A stretch of 64,000 nucleotides of DNA. Source: JAGPUQ01 sp963708735 (GTDB lineage: Bacteria > Pseudomonadota > Gammaproteobacteria > Pseudomonadales > Porticoccaceae). The stretch spans positions 30,347 to 94,346 of the forward strand of contig CAVPTW010000004.1 of NCBI GenBank assembly GCA_963708735.1, read 5' to 3'. Shown here in pieces: positions 17,995 to 25,765 of the stretch. Below the pieces are notes generated by a model. The model was not told the origin of the DNA, made no database searches, and was given only the letters and a program-made list of their open reading frames with translations. A program made the position numbers and the translations under genes. Position 1 is the stretch's first letter. The number at the start of each line of letters is the position of its first letter.

Positions 17995-19212
17995 ATGACT
18001 GAGACCGCGCTCGTTCTCGGCGGCGGCCAGGCCGGCGCGCAGGCGGCTGTCAGCCTGCGCCAGGAAGGCTTCGGCGGCCGCATTCTGCTGATTGGGGCCG
18101 AGCCGCTGCTGCCCTACCAGCGTCCGCCGCTGTCCAAGGCGTTTCTGGCCGGCGAACTGCCCAGGGAACGCCTGCTTATCAAACCGGAGGCGTTTTACCG
18201 GCAGGCCGACGTCGAACCCGTGCTGGGTGTCGCGGCTACCACTCTGGATGCGCAGGCTAAACGTTTGACGCTGGACGATGGACAGCAACTGGCGTTCGAC
18301 CAGCTGCTGCTCGCCACCGGCGGTCGACCACGCCAACTCGACTGCCCGGGGGCCGACCATCCGCGGTTGCATTACCTGCGGACCGTGGCAGATGTGGATC
18401 AGATGCGCCCCAGGTTCGCCGCGGGTGCACGGCTGGTGATCATCGGCGCCGGTTATATCGGCCTCGAAGTCGCTGCGGTTGCCGCCAAGCACGGCCTCCG
18501 GGTCACGGTGCTGGAGGCCGCCCCCAGGGCGCTGGCGCGGGTCACCAGCCCGGAGGTGTCGGAGTTTTTCCAGCGCGTCCACGCCGAGGCCGGCGTCGAA
18601 ATTCGTTGCAACACTACCGTCGCCCGTATCGACGGCAGCGCCGACCTGGCGCGGGTCATCACCGGAGGCGGAGAGCATCTCGACGCGGAACTGGTACTCG
18701 CCGGCATCGGGCTGCTGCCCAATGTAGAGCTGGCCCAGAACGCCGGCATCGCCTGCGACAACGGTATCTTGGTGGACGAACTGGGCAATACTTCGGCCGC
18801 CGACATCCTGGCCGCGGGGGACTGCGCCAATCACCCCAACGCGATCTACGGCTGCCGCTTCCGGCTGGAATCGGTGCACAACGCCATCGAACAGGCGAAG
18901 ACCGCGGCGGCCACCATGGCCGGCAAACACAAACCCTACGCCCAGGTGCCCTGGTTCTGGTCCGACCAGTACGACATCAAGTTGCAGACCGCGGGCATCA
19001 ACCGCGGCTACGACAGTGTCGTGGTGCGAGGCGATCCGGCAACCCGCTCATTTGCGGTTTTCTACTTCCAGGCCAACCGTCTGCTGGCAGTCGATGCCAT
19101 CAACCGGCCGGCGGAATTCATCCTCGCACGAACCCTGATTCCGCGCCAGGGCACTGTGGATACGACCCGTCTCGCCGATGATGCCGTACCGGTAAAAGAC
19201 CTGCTGGCCTGA
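17995..19212 (+). CDS. NAD(P)H:ferredoxin reductase for the P450 system
   Basis: This 405-residue FAD protein is of the putidaredoxin/rhodocoxin reductase type. The FAD site is ALVLGGGQAGAQAAVSLRQEG at the N-terminus, followed by PYQRPPLSKAFLAGE. The NAD(P) site is VIIGAGYIGLEVAAVAAKHG at ~146-165, and ILAAGDCANHPN is the second FAD motif. The C-terminal RLESVHNAIEQAKTAAATMAG and PWFWSDQYDIKLQ are typical. It would pass electrons to the ferredoxin at 19277. CGGAG precedes ATG 17995, 14 bases after the P450 stop. Confidence 0.94.
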   Translation: MTETALVLGGGQAGAQAAVSLRQEGFGGRILLIGAEPLLPYQRPPLSKAFLAGELPRERLLIKPEAFYRQADVEPVLGVAATTLDAQAKRLTLDDGQQLAFDQLLLATGGRPRQLDCPGADHPRLHYLRTVADVDQMRPRFAAGARLVIIGAGYIGLEVAAVAAKHGLRVTVLEAAPRALARVTSPEVSEFFQRVHAEAGVEIRCNTTVARIDGSADLARVITGGGEHLDAELVLAGIGLLPNVELAQNAGIACDNGILVDELGNTSAADILAAGDCANHPNAIYGCRFRLESVHNAIEQAKTAAATMAGKHKPYAQVPWFWSDQYDIKLQTAGINRGYDSVVVRGDPATRSFAVFYFQANRLLAVDAINRPAEFILARTLIPRQGTVDTTRLADDAVPVKDLLA

Positions 19213-19276
19213 ACCCACACCGTCCGCGGCTTGCCGCGGGCACTCAACAAATCCTGCCCATCAAAGGAGTTTCAGC

Positions 19277-19597
19277 GTGATAAAAGTCACTTATATCGAG
19301 CACAACGGTACCCAGCGCGTCGTGGACGTCGAGGAAGGCATGTCACTGATGGAAGCAGCGGTCAGCAATCTGGTCCCGGGCATCGATGGCGACTGCGGTG
19401 GCGTGTGCGCCTGTGCCACCTGCCATGTCTTTGTCGATGACGCCTGGATCGCCAAGCTGGCGCCCATGGAAAGCATGGAGGATGCGATGCTGAACCTGGC
19501 GGAAGGGCGCGAAGCCAATTCCCGCCTGGCGTGCCAGCTCAAGGCCGCACCGGAACTGGATGGTCTGGTGCTGCGCACGCCGATCGGACAGCACTGA
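19277..19597 (+). CDS. 2Fe-2S ferredoxin (putidaredoxin/adrenodoxin type)
   Basis: This 106-residue ferredoxin carries the [2Fe-2S] ligands Cys40, Cys46, Cys49 and Cys86 (C-X5-C-X2-C-X36-C). An extra Cys44 sits in the binding loop. It shuttles electrons from the reductase to the CYP153 heme. The start is GTG 19277 with AAAGGAG eight bases before it. It closes the three-gene P450 operon, 64 bases after the reductase. Confidence 0.95.
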   Translation: MIKVTYIEHNGTQRVVDVEEGMSLMEAAVSNLVPGIDGDCGGVCACATCHVFVDDAWIAKLAPMESMEDAMLNLAEGREANSRLACQLKAAPELDGLVLRTPIGQH

Positions 19598-19613
19598 TCG
19601 AAAGTCAGGACGG

Positions 19614-19639
19614 TCTGGCTCCCTGCACCGGGAGCCGGA
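19614..19639. terminator. Hairpin between convergent ferredoxin and acyl-CoA ligase genes
   Basis: GGCTCCC (19617-19623) pairs with GGGAGCC (19630-19636), with two or three further outer pairs and the loop TGCACC. There is no T-run on either side, so termination is inferred only from its position between two convergent gene ends. Confidence 0.45.
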
Positions 19640-19648
19640 GCACAACGC

Positions 19649-21190
19649 TCAGGTGCCGGAACTCTGCCAAAAGGGTTTCCGCAGTTCGTTTTTCATGATC
19701 TTGCCGGTGCCGGAAATGGGCAGCGGGTGGACTCGGATCTCGACCGAGCGCGGACACTGATAGGCGGCGAGCCGCGCGCGGCAATGGGCGATGACCTCCT
19801 CCCCCGTCAACGCGGCGCCCGCACGAGGCACCACCACCGCATGTACCGCCTCCACCCAGTCCGGATGGGGAATGCCGAACACCGCGCATTCTCCCACCGC
19901 TTCCAGCTCGTGAATGCAATCCTCCACCACCACCGACGCGACATTGACGCCGCCGGTGATCACCATGTCCTTGATGCGATCGACGATGTAGAAAAAGCCG
20001 TCGGCGTCCCGGTAGCCGGCATCACCGGTATGCATCCAGCCCTCGCGCACGGCTTTTGCGGTCGCCTCCGGATCGCGCCAGTAGCCCTGCATCACCATGG
20101 GTCCGCGCACGACAATCTCACCGACTTCGCCGACCGGTACCGGATGATCCTGCTGGTCCACGATGCGCACGTCAGCGCCCCATACCGCGCGTCCGCAGGA
20201 GCGCAGACGTCCAGCGTCCGGACCCTCGAGAACGTGATAGCGCGTGTCGAGAAAGGTCGCCGCCGGCGACAGCTCGGTCATGCCATAGGCCTGGCAAAAG
20301 CCGACACCGGGAAGCTTCTGCAAGGCGTCCGCGAGCACCGACTGGGGCATGGGCGAAGCCCCGTAGGCGATGGTGCGCAGACTCGACAGATCGTAATCGC
20401 CTAGTGCAGGATCGTTCACCAGCCGGTTGATCATGGTGGGCACCAGCAGCAGGCTGGTGACACGATGCCGTTCAATGGCTGCCAATAATGCCTGAACATC
20501 AAAGCGCGGGAGAATGATGTTGGTAACGCCGGCGGTCACCATGGTGAATACCCGCGAGCCACCGGCGGCGTGGAACAGCGGCGTGGCGTGGAGATAGACC
20601 GTCTCCTCGCTGAGACCATAGTTGATGATGCCGCTCATGGCGTTCCAGAGCAGATTGCGATGGCTGAGCATCACGCCCTTGGGCCGCCCGGTGGTGCCGC
20701 TGGTGTAGAAAATACCCGCCATATCCTCGTAGCCGCGCAGTTGATCATCGCGGGGCGACACTGAGGCGATCAGGTTTTCGTAGGCGCTGTCATCCCGGCC
20801 CGGCGCGAAATAAAGGGTTTTCTCCACCGACTCCAGTTGCCCGGAAAAATCTTCTATCAACACGCGGAAATCCTCGTCGGCGAGCAGAAACCGGGTGCCC
20901 GAATGATTCAGGATGTACACCAGATCAGCGGCGGTAAGCTTGTTGTTCAGGGGTACGATCACCCCGCCCGCCCAGGGCACGCCGTAGCTGAACTCGAAGT
21001 ATTCGGGGCCGTTGTGGGAGAGGATCGCGACCCGGTCGTTGGGCCGCAGCCCCATGGCCACCAACCCACCCGCCAACCGCGCGACCCGATCGTTGAATTC
21101 ACGCCAGCTCCACCGGCGGCCTCCCCCCGCCAGCGCGAGCCGCTCCGGGTTGCGCTCGGCACAACGTCGCAACCCCTGCGTCAGATACAT
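19649..21190 (-). CDS. Class I adenylate-forming enzyme, probable acyl-CoA ligase
   Basis: The product activates a carboxylic acid with ATP and probably transfers it to CoA. The P-loop-like motif is GIFYTSGTTGRPKGVML, with AYGMTELSPAATFLD as the adenylate-binding region, GWMHTGDAGYRDADGFFYIVDRIKD as the hinge, and the catalytic Lys near the C-terminus in SGTGKIMKNELR. ATG 21190 (MYLTQGLRRCAERNP) is preferred to TTG 21196. The 513-residue length suits fatty- or aromatic-acyl-CoA ligases. Facing the CYP153 operon, it could activate fatty acids made from alkanes; that link is inference. Confidence 0.88.
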   Translation of the reverse strand: MYLTQGLRRCAERNPERLALAGGGRRWSWREFNDRVARLAGGLVAMGLRPNDRVAILSHNGPEYFEFSYGVPWAGGVIVPLNNKLTAADLVYILNHSGTRFLLADEDFRVLIEDFSGQLESVEKTLYFAPGRDDSAYENLIASVSPRDDQLRGYEDMAGIFYTSGTTGRPKGVMLSHRNLLWNAMSGIINYGLSEETVYLHATPLFHAAGGSRVFTMVTAGVTNIILPRFDVQALLAAIERHRVTSLLLVPTMINRLVNDPALGDYDLSSLRTIAYGASPMPQSVLADALQKLPGVGFCQAYGMTELSPAATFLDTRYHVLEGPDAGRLRSCGRAVWGADVRIVDQQDHPVPVGEVGEIVVRGPMVMQGYWRDPEATAKAVREGWMHTGDAGYRDADGFFYIVDRIKDMVITGGVNVASVVVEDCIHELEAVGECAVFGIPHPDWVEAVHAVVVPRAGAALTGEEVIAHCRARLAAYQCPRSVEIRVHPLPISGTGKIMKNELRKPFWQSSGT

Positions 21191-21584
21191 AGGCAATCTC
21201 TCGTCGTTGAATCATGGCGGCCGGAAAGCGCGCCATGGTAGCCGAAACCGGCGCAGTTGATGGCCAGTTGCCGCGTGTTCCCCTCGGTGTGTTTGCTTGC
21301 TGTAACGCGACCTTGCCCCGCATCTGCCGACGCCAAGCATGCCAAGCACTGGCGCTATGGGTACAGGGGGCGGCGCGATCGCCGGGACTTTCCCGGTATT
21401 GCGCAGGGGGGGCGCTACAGCTGCGGGCGCCTTGCAGGCCAAGGCACGCGAAGAAACCAACAAGCTGCCACGGCCAAGCCGGCGCCACGGAGACATTGAG
21501 CAAGCGCTTAGGCCTGTGCTGCCGCGGTAAAACCGCCTCGCCAGCCTCTGTCAAAAAGCTGGCGAAGCGCCACGGTTCAGGATA
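21191..21584. other. Gene-free stretch between the ligase and a membrane-protein gene
   Basis: These 394 bases contain only frames without family resemblance. They hold the ligase promoter region and the 3' flank of the next minus-strand gene. No clear terminator, repeat or RNA gene was seen. Confidence 0.5.
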
Positions 21585-22139
21585 TCAAGGTGCCCAACGC
21601 ACAAACCGATGGAATTTGTCTTGCAGGGAAATCAGCCACCAAGGTGTGCCCTGGCCCGTGCCGAGCATCTGGAGCCCCTGATGCCGGGACAGGACATCGG
21701 TCAGAAGTGACCGCTGATCGGCGCGCAAGTCGACAAAAAAGATATGTCGTCCCTCGTCAAGCACTTTTTGAAAAGGACGAAACCGCATATTGGGCAACTG
21801 AAAGCCCAGAAAGCCTGCTTCCCAAGTGCAAAACCCCAACACAACCACCGCCAGAAAGACAAAGGGAATCCAGCCAAACTGAGCTGCGAGACCAGACGTT
21901 GACGCAATCACCAATACCGCCGCGCCGCCCAGAATCCCGCACAACGCCCCGACCAGACCTTTGCGAATGACATCGGTACGCATCAGACTGCTCACCTCAT
22001 GCAGCCGGTGATGCGCCACTTCACTATCGAGATTGCTCAGTACATGAATCTGTGGTGTCACGACCCCCAGTTGTTCGAGCTCCATTTCCAGAACCTCAAG
22101 ATCCTGAAGGCTGTCGCTGGCAAAAAAATGTCGTTCCAT
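21585..22139 (-). CDS. Conserved two-helix membrane protein of unknown function
   Basis: The 184-residue protein starts at ATG 22139 (MERHFFASDSLQDLEVLEMELEQLGV), with GGGAGAG just upstream. The N-terminal ~50 residues look like a soluble alpha/beta domain (TPQIHVLSNLD). Two adjacent membrane segments follow (GLVGALCGILGGAAVLVIAS and IPFVFLAVVVLGFCTWEAG), then a C-terminal domain with HIFFVDLRADQ. Homologues I recall are sometimes labelled NAD/FAD-utilizing enzyme, without visible support here. Its function is unknown. Confidence 0.7.
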   Translation of the reverse strand: MERHFFASDSLQDLEVLEMELEQLGVVTPQIHVLSNLDSEVAHHRLHEVSSLMRTDVIRKGLVGALCGILGGAAVLVIASTSGLAAQFGWIPFVFLAVVVLGFCTWEAGFLGFQLPNMRFRPFQKVLDEGRHIFFVDLRADQRSLLTDVLSRHQGLQMLGTGQGTPWWLISLQDKFHRFVRWAP

Positions 22140-22444
22140 TGTCGCTCTCCCGATTGCTTCAACTTCAGACGAACGCAACATCTGCGCGCGCCGGATCGCC
22201 GCACAATCAGTGCCTCTCGATCAGCGGCTCCCTGAGTTTAGTCTAATCCCATAAGCAAGGTTATCCACAACCAGCGGGACTATCAGAGACCTCAAAAAGA
22301 GATCCGGTCGCGAAGACCTTTTCTTTGGGATCAGCACTGAGGAAAATAGAGGACGACCGGCATCTGGTCCGACAACCGTTTGCTGTCTTTTCTGCACACG
22401 GCTGGTCTCAGTGGCGACGAAGCAAACACCTGGAGAATCCGGTG
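22140..22444. other. Divergent intergenic region with a DnaA-box-like 9-mer
   Basis: No gene is seen. A perfect TTATCCACA occurs at 22261-22269. A single such 9-mer is expected by chance about once in two windows of this size, so it is not evidence of an origin. The region must contain promoters for the membrane-protein gene and the DUF4124 gene. Confidence 0.45.
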
Positions 22445-23056
22445 ATGCAACTCAAGAATGTGGACGGCGGGCGGGCGGGCATTCTGGAGTCGCTCGCGCT
22501 CCTGTTGGCGCTCCAGGGCTCGTGGACATGGGCGGAAACCCAGATTTACAAATCGACGGATGCCAAAGGGCGGGTTACCTACGGCGATAAGCCTACCCCC
22601 GGGGCCATTGTGGTCGAGGATATGGGCGTTACCGCGCCGGATCCCACGATCTCGGAAGAAGAACAGCAAAAGCGCATCAACAACATCGTGGAGACCACCA
22701 ACCGCTTGCGTGACGACCGCTTGCTGCGCGAGAAAGCGCAAGCCGACGCCCGACCGCTGCCCGCCTTGCCACCTCCCGCGATACCCGGTCCGGACTATGG
22801 GTCAGAATCCACGGGTTATGCGCCGCAGATCCTGGGCTATCCCGGTTACAACCGTTATATCCACCCGCATCAGGGTGTGCCGTTCGATATCGATATCCAC
22901 GGCAACCGCGACCGTCATCATCATGGCGTCCCACCAGGGCACTATCGCGGTCACGGACCCCGTATGGATGACGACGATCTCCATCCGCTGCCGGCGGATA
23001 GGGAACCCAGAACCCCTTATCGCGCACCGCGCCTGCTGCGGAATTCCCGTCCGTGA
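22445..23056 (+). CDS. Secreted DUF4124-domain protein with His/Pro-rich tail
   Basis: ATG 22445 gives 203 residues. A likely signal peptide (GILESLALLLALQGSWTWA) ends before ETQIYKSTDAKGRVTYGDKPTPGA, the typical DUF4124 domain of periplasmic proteins. A Glu/Gln/Arg-rich helix follows. The C-terminal ~100 residues are Pro-, Gly- and His-rich (DRHHHGVPPGHYRGHGP, then MDDDD), a low-complexity region that might bind metal. The function of DUF4124 is not known. It is a single gene facing the DUF3501 gene. Confidence 0.8.
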   Translation: MQLKNVDGGRAGILESLALLLALQGSWTWAETQIYKSTDAKGRVTYGDKPTPGAIVVEDMGVTAPDPTISEEEQQKRINNIVETTNRLRDDRLLREKAQADARPLPALPPPAIPGPDYGSESTGYAPQILGYPGYNRYIHPHQGVPFDIDIHGNRDRHHHGVPPGHYRGHGPRMDDDDLHPLPADREPRTPYRAPRLLRNSRP

Positions 23057-23114
23057 CGGTACCCCGCGACGGGAACTCTCAGCTCGGCATGCGCGGACAC
23101 TACTGCCGCACGCC

Positions 23115-23705
23115 TCAAACCGGATCCAGGTCGTTGCGCAAGGATGCCACTACTTCGCGTGGAACAACGACAGATTCAATCATGCAGTTCGGATGATCGA
23201 TACCCATGGTAATACCGGCCCCCGCGTGCAGGGCCGCGCTCGCCACCGGCGGGATTTCATAGCGCAGAAAATGCACCGCCGACGTTTTGCCGTCCCGTTC
23301 GCGCTCAATGTCCTCGTCCGCGATCGGATAGATCCTTTCGTTACCGGCAATCTGTAGCCAAACCCGGTCTTCGATCCCGGATAACTGCTCCAACGCGGCC
23401 TGTCGCTCTCCGGCGTCTTCGTATTCAATCATGAAGGTCGCCTTCCAGTTGCTGCCATCCGGCACCAGCGGATTGTAGGCGTCAAGTTCATTCTGAATCC
23501 CGGCAGGCTCAAAAATGCGTTCTATCCGCAGCATTTCCTGGATCTGATACTGAACGGTCAGCCGGTCTTCGAAATAGACCCGCGCATGCGGTCCGAGCCC
23601 TACCTGTCGCGTGCGCTTGTGCTCCAGCACCTGGCGGCGAAACTCCGGACGTCGTTCCGCATACTGTTCCAACGGCCACAAGTCGCTTCGTTTCAGCTTC
23701 TGCAT
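23115..23705 (-). CDS. DUF3501 family protein
   Basis: This 196-residue soluble protein matches DUF3501 throughout: MQKLKRSDLWPLEQYAERRPEFR, RVYFEDRLTVQYQIQEMLRIERIFE, ELDAYNPLVPDGSNWKATFMIEY and ending with YEIPPVASAALHAGAGITMGIDHP. Its activity is unknown. It is the third gene of a rubrerythrin / Fe-S oxidoreductase / DUF3501 set, 10 bases after the Fe-S gene. Such sets recur in proteobacteria, so a role in peroxide or redox defence is likely, by association only. Confidence 0.88.
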   Translation of the reverse strand: MQKLKRSDLWPLEQYAERRPEFRRQVLEHKRTRQVGLGPHARVYFEDRLTVQYQIQEMLRIERIFEPAGIQNELDAYNPLVPDGSNWKATFMIEYEDAGERQAALEQLSGIEDRVWLQIAGNERIYPIADEDIERERDGKTSAVHFLRYEIPPVASAALHAGAGITMGIDHPNCMIESVVVPREVVASLRNDLDPV

Positions 23706-23715
23706 CGATCGCCCC

Positions 23716-25056
23716 CTAAAGTCCGTATGCCATGCGCAACAGCGTCATGGGATGCTCAGGTTTTTCCTCGCGTTCCGCGAGATCCGCGATGTGGGCGGCG
23801 GCCATGGGGCAGTCGCTGGAAAAATGCGCCGGTTTAAGCTCATTGATTTTGCGCGCTACCGGGCGGCCGATCTTGACGGCGTTGGCATGGGTCTCGCGCT
23901 TCACTGCGTAGGTGCCATCGTGGCCTGAACAGCGCGCTTGCGGATGGACCCTGGTATCCGGTATCAGTGCCAGGATATCCCGGGTCTTCATGCCGATGTT
24001 TTGCACCCGCAAATGACAGGCCACGTGATAGCCGATATCACCCAGACCCTGTTTGAACTCGGTGTTGAACATACCTTCCTTGTGACGCAAAAACAGGTAT
24101 TCGAAGGGATCAAAAAACGCGTTCCGGACTTTTTGGACATCCGGGTCGTCCGGGTACATCAGGGGCAACTCCTGCTTGTACATCAGCACGCAGGACGGCA
24201 CTGGTGCAATCAGGTCGAAACCTTCGTCGACGAGCTTGGCAAGTACCGGAATATTTGCCCCGCGAGCGCGTTTGACACTGTCGAGATCGCCGAGTTCGAG
24301 CTTGGGCATGCCGCAGCAGCGTTCGCGGGGCACCAGTTCGATATGGATGCCGTTATGTTGGAATACTGCGTAAAAATCCTCGCCCAGATCCGGGCTGTTG
24401 TAGTTTCCGTAGCAGGTGGCATAGAGCGCCACCTTGCCCGTGGTGCGGCCCGCGCGCTGCGCCGGAATGCTCTTGGCAAGCGATTTCACTTTTTTGCGCA
24501 GGGTTCTGCTGTGATATTCGGGGACCGGCGCGTCCTTGTGCACACCAAAGGCCGTTTCGAAAATCCGACGGAAGCCGGCGTTGCGATTCAGCGCATTCAC
24601 CGTCACATCTATCAGAGGAATGCTTGCCAGTTTGCCGATCCGATCTGTACTGGTCAGAGTTCTATCCCGAAAGGAAGCGCCCTGCTCACGAAAATTGACC
24701 GCCTTGGCGCGCAACATGAGGTGCGGAAAATCCACATTCCACTCATGGGGCGGCACATAGGGGCATTTGGTCATGTAACAGAGGTCGCACAGATAGCATT
24801 GATCGACGACCTTGTGGTAATCGCCCTTTGCCACGCCATCGACTTCCATCGTCTCGGAGGAATCGACAAGATCAAACAACGTTGGAAAGGATTCGCACAG
24901 GCTCACGCAGCGGCGGCAGCCGTGGCAGATGTCGTAAACCCGTTCCAGCTCGGTATCGAGGCTGTCACGATCCCAGAATGCGGGCGATTGCCAGTCGAGG
25001 GCATGCCGCATCGGAGCCCCGAGACTACCTTCGCCAACCCCGGATTCGTTGCTCAT
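23716..25056 (-). CDS. Heterodisulfide-reductase-like Fe-S oxidoreductase (CCG domains)
   Basis: The 446-residue protein begins at ATG 25056 (MSNESGVGEGSLG). Two 4Fe-4S motifs lie in the N-terminal third: CHGCRRCVSLCESFP and CYLCDLCYMTKCP. Two CCG-type modules follow, one around YATCYGNYNSPDLG..RERCCGMPKLELG and one around VACHLRVQNIG..RCSGHDGTYA..SSDCPMAA. This layout resembles GlpC/HdrD subunits, which pass electrons between quinones or thiols and a partner enzyme. No flavin dehydrogenase lies beside it. It may reduce the rubrerythrin encoded upstream; that is inference. Confidence 0.87.
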   Translation of the reverse strand: MSNESGVGEGSLGAPMRHALDWQSPAFWDRDSLDTELERVYDICHGCRRCVSLCESFPTLFDLVDSSETMEVDGVAKGDYHKVVDQCYLCDLCYMTKCPYVPPHEWNVDFPHLMLRAKAVNFREQGASFRDRTLTSTDRIGKLASIPLIDVTVNALNRNAGFRRIFETAFGVHKDAPVPEYHSRTLRKKVKSLAKSIPAQRAGRTTGKVALYATCYGNYNSPDLGEDFYAVFQHNGIHIELVPRERCCGMPKLELGDLDSVKRARGANIPVLAKLVDEGFDLIAPVPSCVLMYKQELPLMYPDDPDVQKVRNAFFDPFEYLFLRHKEGMFNTEFKQGLGDIGYHVACHLRVQNIGMKTRDILALIPDTRVHPQARCSGHDGTYAVKRETHANAVKIGRPVARKINELKPAHFSSDCPMAAAHIADLAEREEKPEHPMTLLRMAYGL

Positions 25057-25160
25057 TGGGAAGCCCTGAAACGGATTTGTCTGAGTCCCTTCCCGGACTG
25101 CTCGGAAGGGTACCGATGCCGGCACATTGCCGGCGGAGAATTGAAGCGGAGCATTGAAAA

Positions 25161-25184
25161 GGCTCCGGCGCGAACGCCGGAGCC
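25161..25184 (-). terminator. Strong hairpin after rubrerythrin, within the operon
   Basis: A perfect 10-base stem, GGCTCCGGCG pairing with CGCCGGAGCC, closes a four-base loop (TTCG in the transcribed direction) and is followed on the minus strand by TTTT. It lies 12 bases after the rubrerythrin stop and ~105 bases before the Fe-S gene. It probably terminates most transcripts and lets a fraction through, setting high rubrerythrin and low oxidoreductase levels. Confidence 0.85.
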
Positions 25185-25196
25185 GCTTGCCGGCAA

Positions 25197-25616
25197 TCAG
25201 GAACCCAGCGTATCCAGAGCTTTCTGGAAGCGGTTGGCATGACTGCGCTCCGCCTTGGCCAGGGTTTCCATCCAGTCGGCCACTTCGCTCAGGCCTTCAT
25301 CACGCGCGGTTTTCGCCATACCGGGATACATGTCGGTATATTCGTGGGTCTCGCCCGCGATGGCAGCTCTCAGGTTGTCAGCGGTGCCGCCGATCGGCAG
25401 ACCGGTCGCCGGGTCACCGGTTTCTTCCAGATACTCGAGGTGCCCGTGCGCATGACCGGTTTCACCTTCCGCGGTGGAACGGAATACCGCAGCCACATCG
25501 TTATAGCCTTCGACGTCTGCCTTGGCTGCAAAATACAGGTAACGACGATTGGCTTGAGATTCGCCCGCAAAGGCGTCCTTCAGATTTTTTTCGGTTTTGG
25601 TGCCTTTCAGTGCCAT
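25197..25616 (-). CDS. Rubrerythrin-like diiron protein without rubredoxin domain
   Basis: The 139-residue four-helix protein would reduce hydrogen peroxide at a diiron site. Candidate ligands are Glu19, Glu52/His55 (EGETGHAHGHLEYL), Glu89 or Glu92 (ETHEYTDMYP) and Glu123/His126 (ERSHANRF). There is no CxxC rubredoxin module, so it needs an external electron donor, as in sulerythrin-type proteins. ATG 25616 has AGGAGAAC in front. It is divergent from oxyR and leads the Fe-S/DUF3501 genes, which suggests peroxide control. Confidence 0.92.
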   Translation of the reverse strand: MALKGTKTEKNLKDAFAGESQANRRYLYFAAKADVEGYNDVAAVFRSTAEGETGHAHGHLEYLEETGDPATGLPIGGTADNLRAAIAGETHEYTDMYPGMAKTARDEGLSEVADWMETLAKAERSHANRFQKALDTLGS

Positions 25617-25704
25617 GGAAGTTCTCCTGATGCCGGTTGGGGGTGATTGATGGCGCACTTCTGCCACCGGATGTCGACAGTTCCCGACGGAACTTGCGTC
25701 CACC

Positions 25705-25715
25705 ATAGTCGCTAT
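25705..25715. promoter_or_regulatory. Candidate OxyR operator between rubrerythrin and oxyR
   Basis: The 149-base divergent region contains the palindrome ATAG-tcg-CTAT, whose arms match OxyR half-site elements, although the spacing is 3 rather than the 7 of the Escherichia coli consensus. An AT-rich tract follows toward oxyR. Position between a peroxide-defence gene and oxyR supports an operator; the motif itself is only suggestive. Confidence 0.4.
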
Positions 25716-25765
25716 CCTACAATCGGTAAAGTTAATTTTTTTGACGTTATTGATCGACATATTCG

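Noticed and set aside
21214..21681. 155-codon plus-strand frame between the ligase and membrane-protein genes
   Set aside because: It has no family resemblance or ribosome binding site and overlaps the end of a well-supported minus-strand gene.
22261..22269. DnaA box as a sign of a replication origin
   Set aside because: A lone 9-mer is expected by chance at about this frequency; no cluster, AT-rich unwinding element or dnaA/dnaN is nearby.
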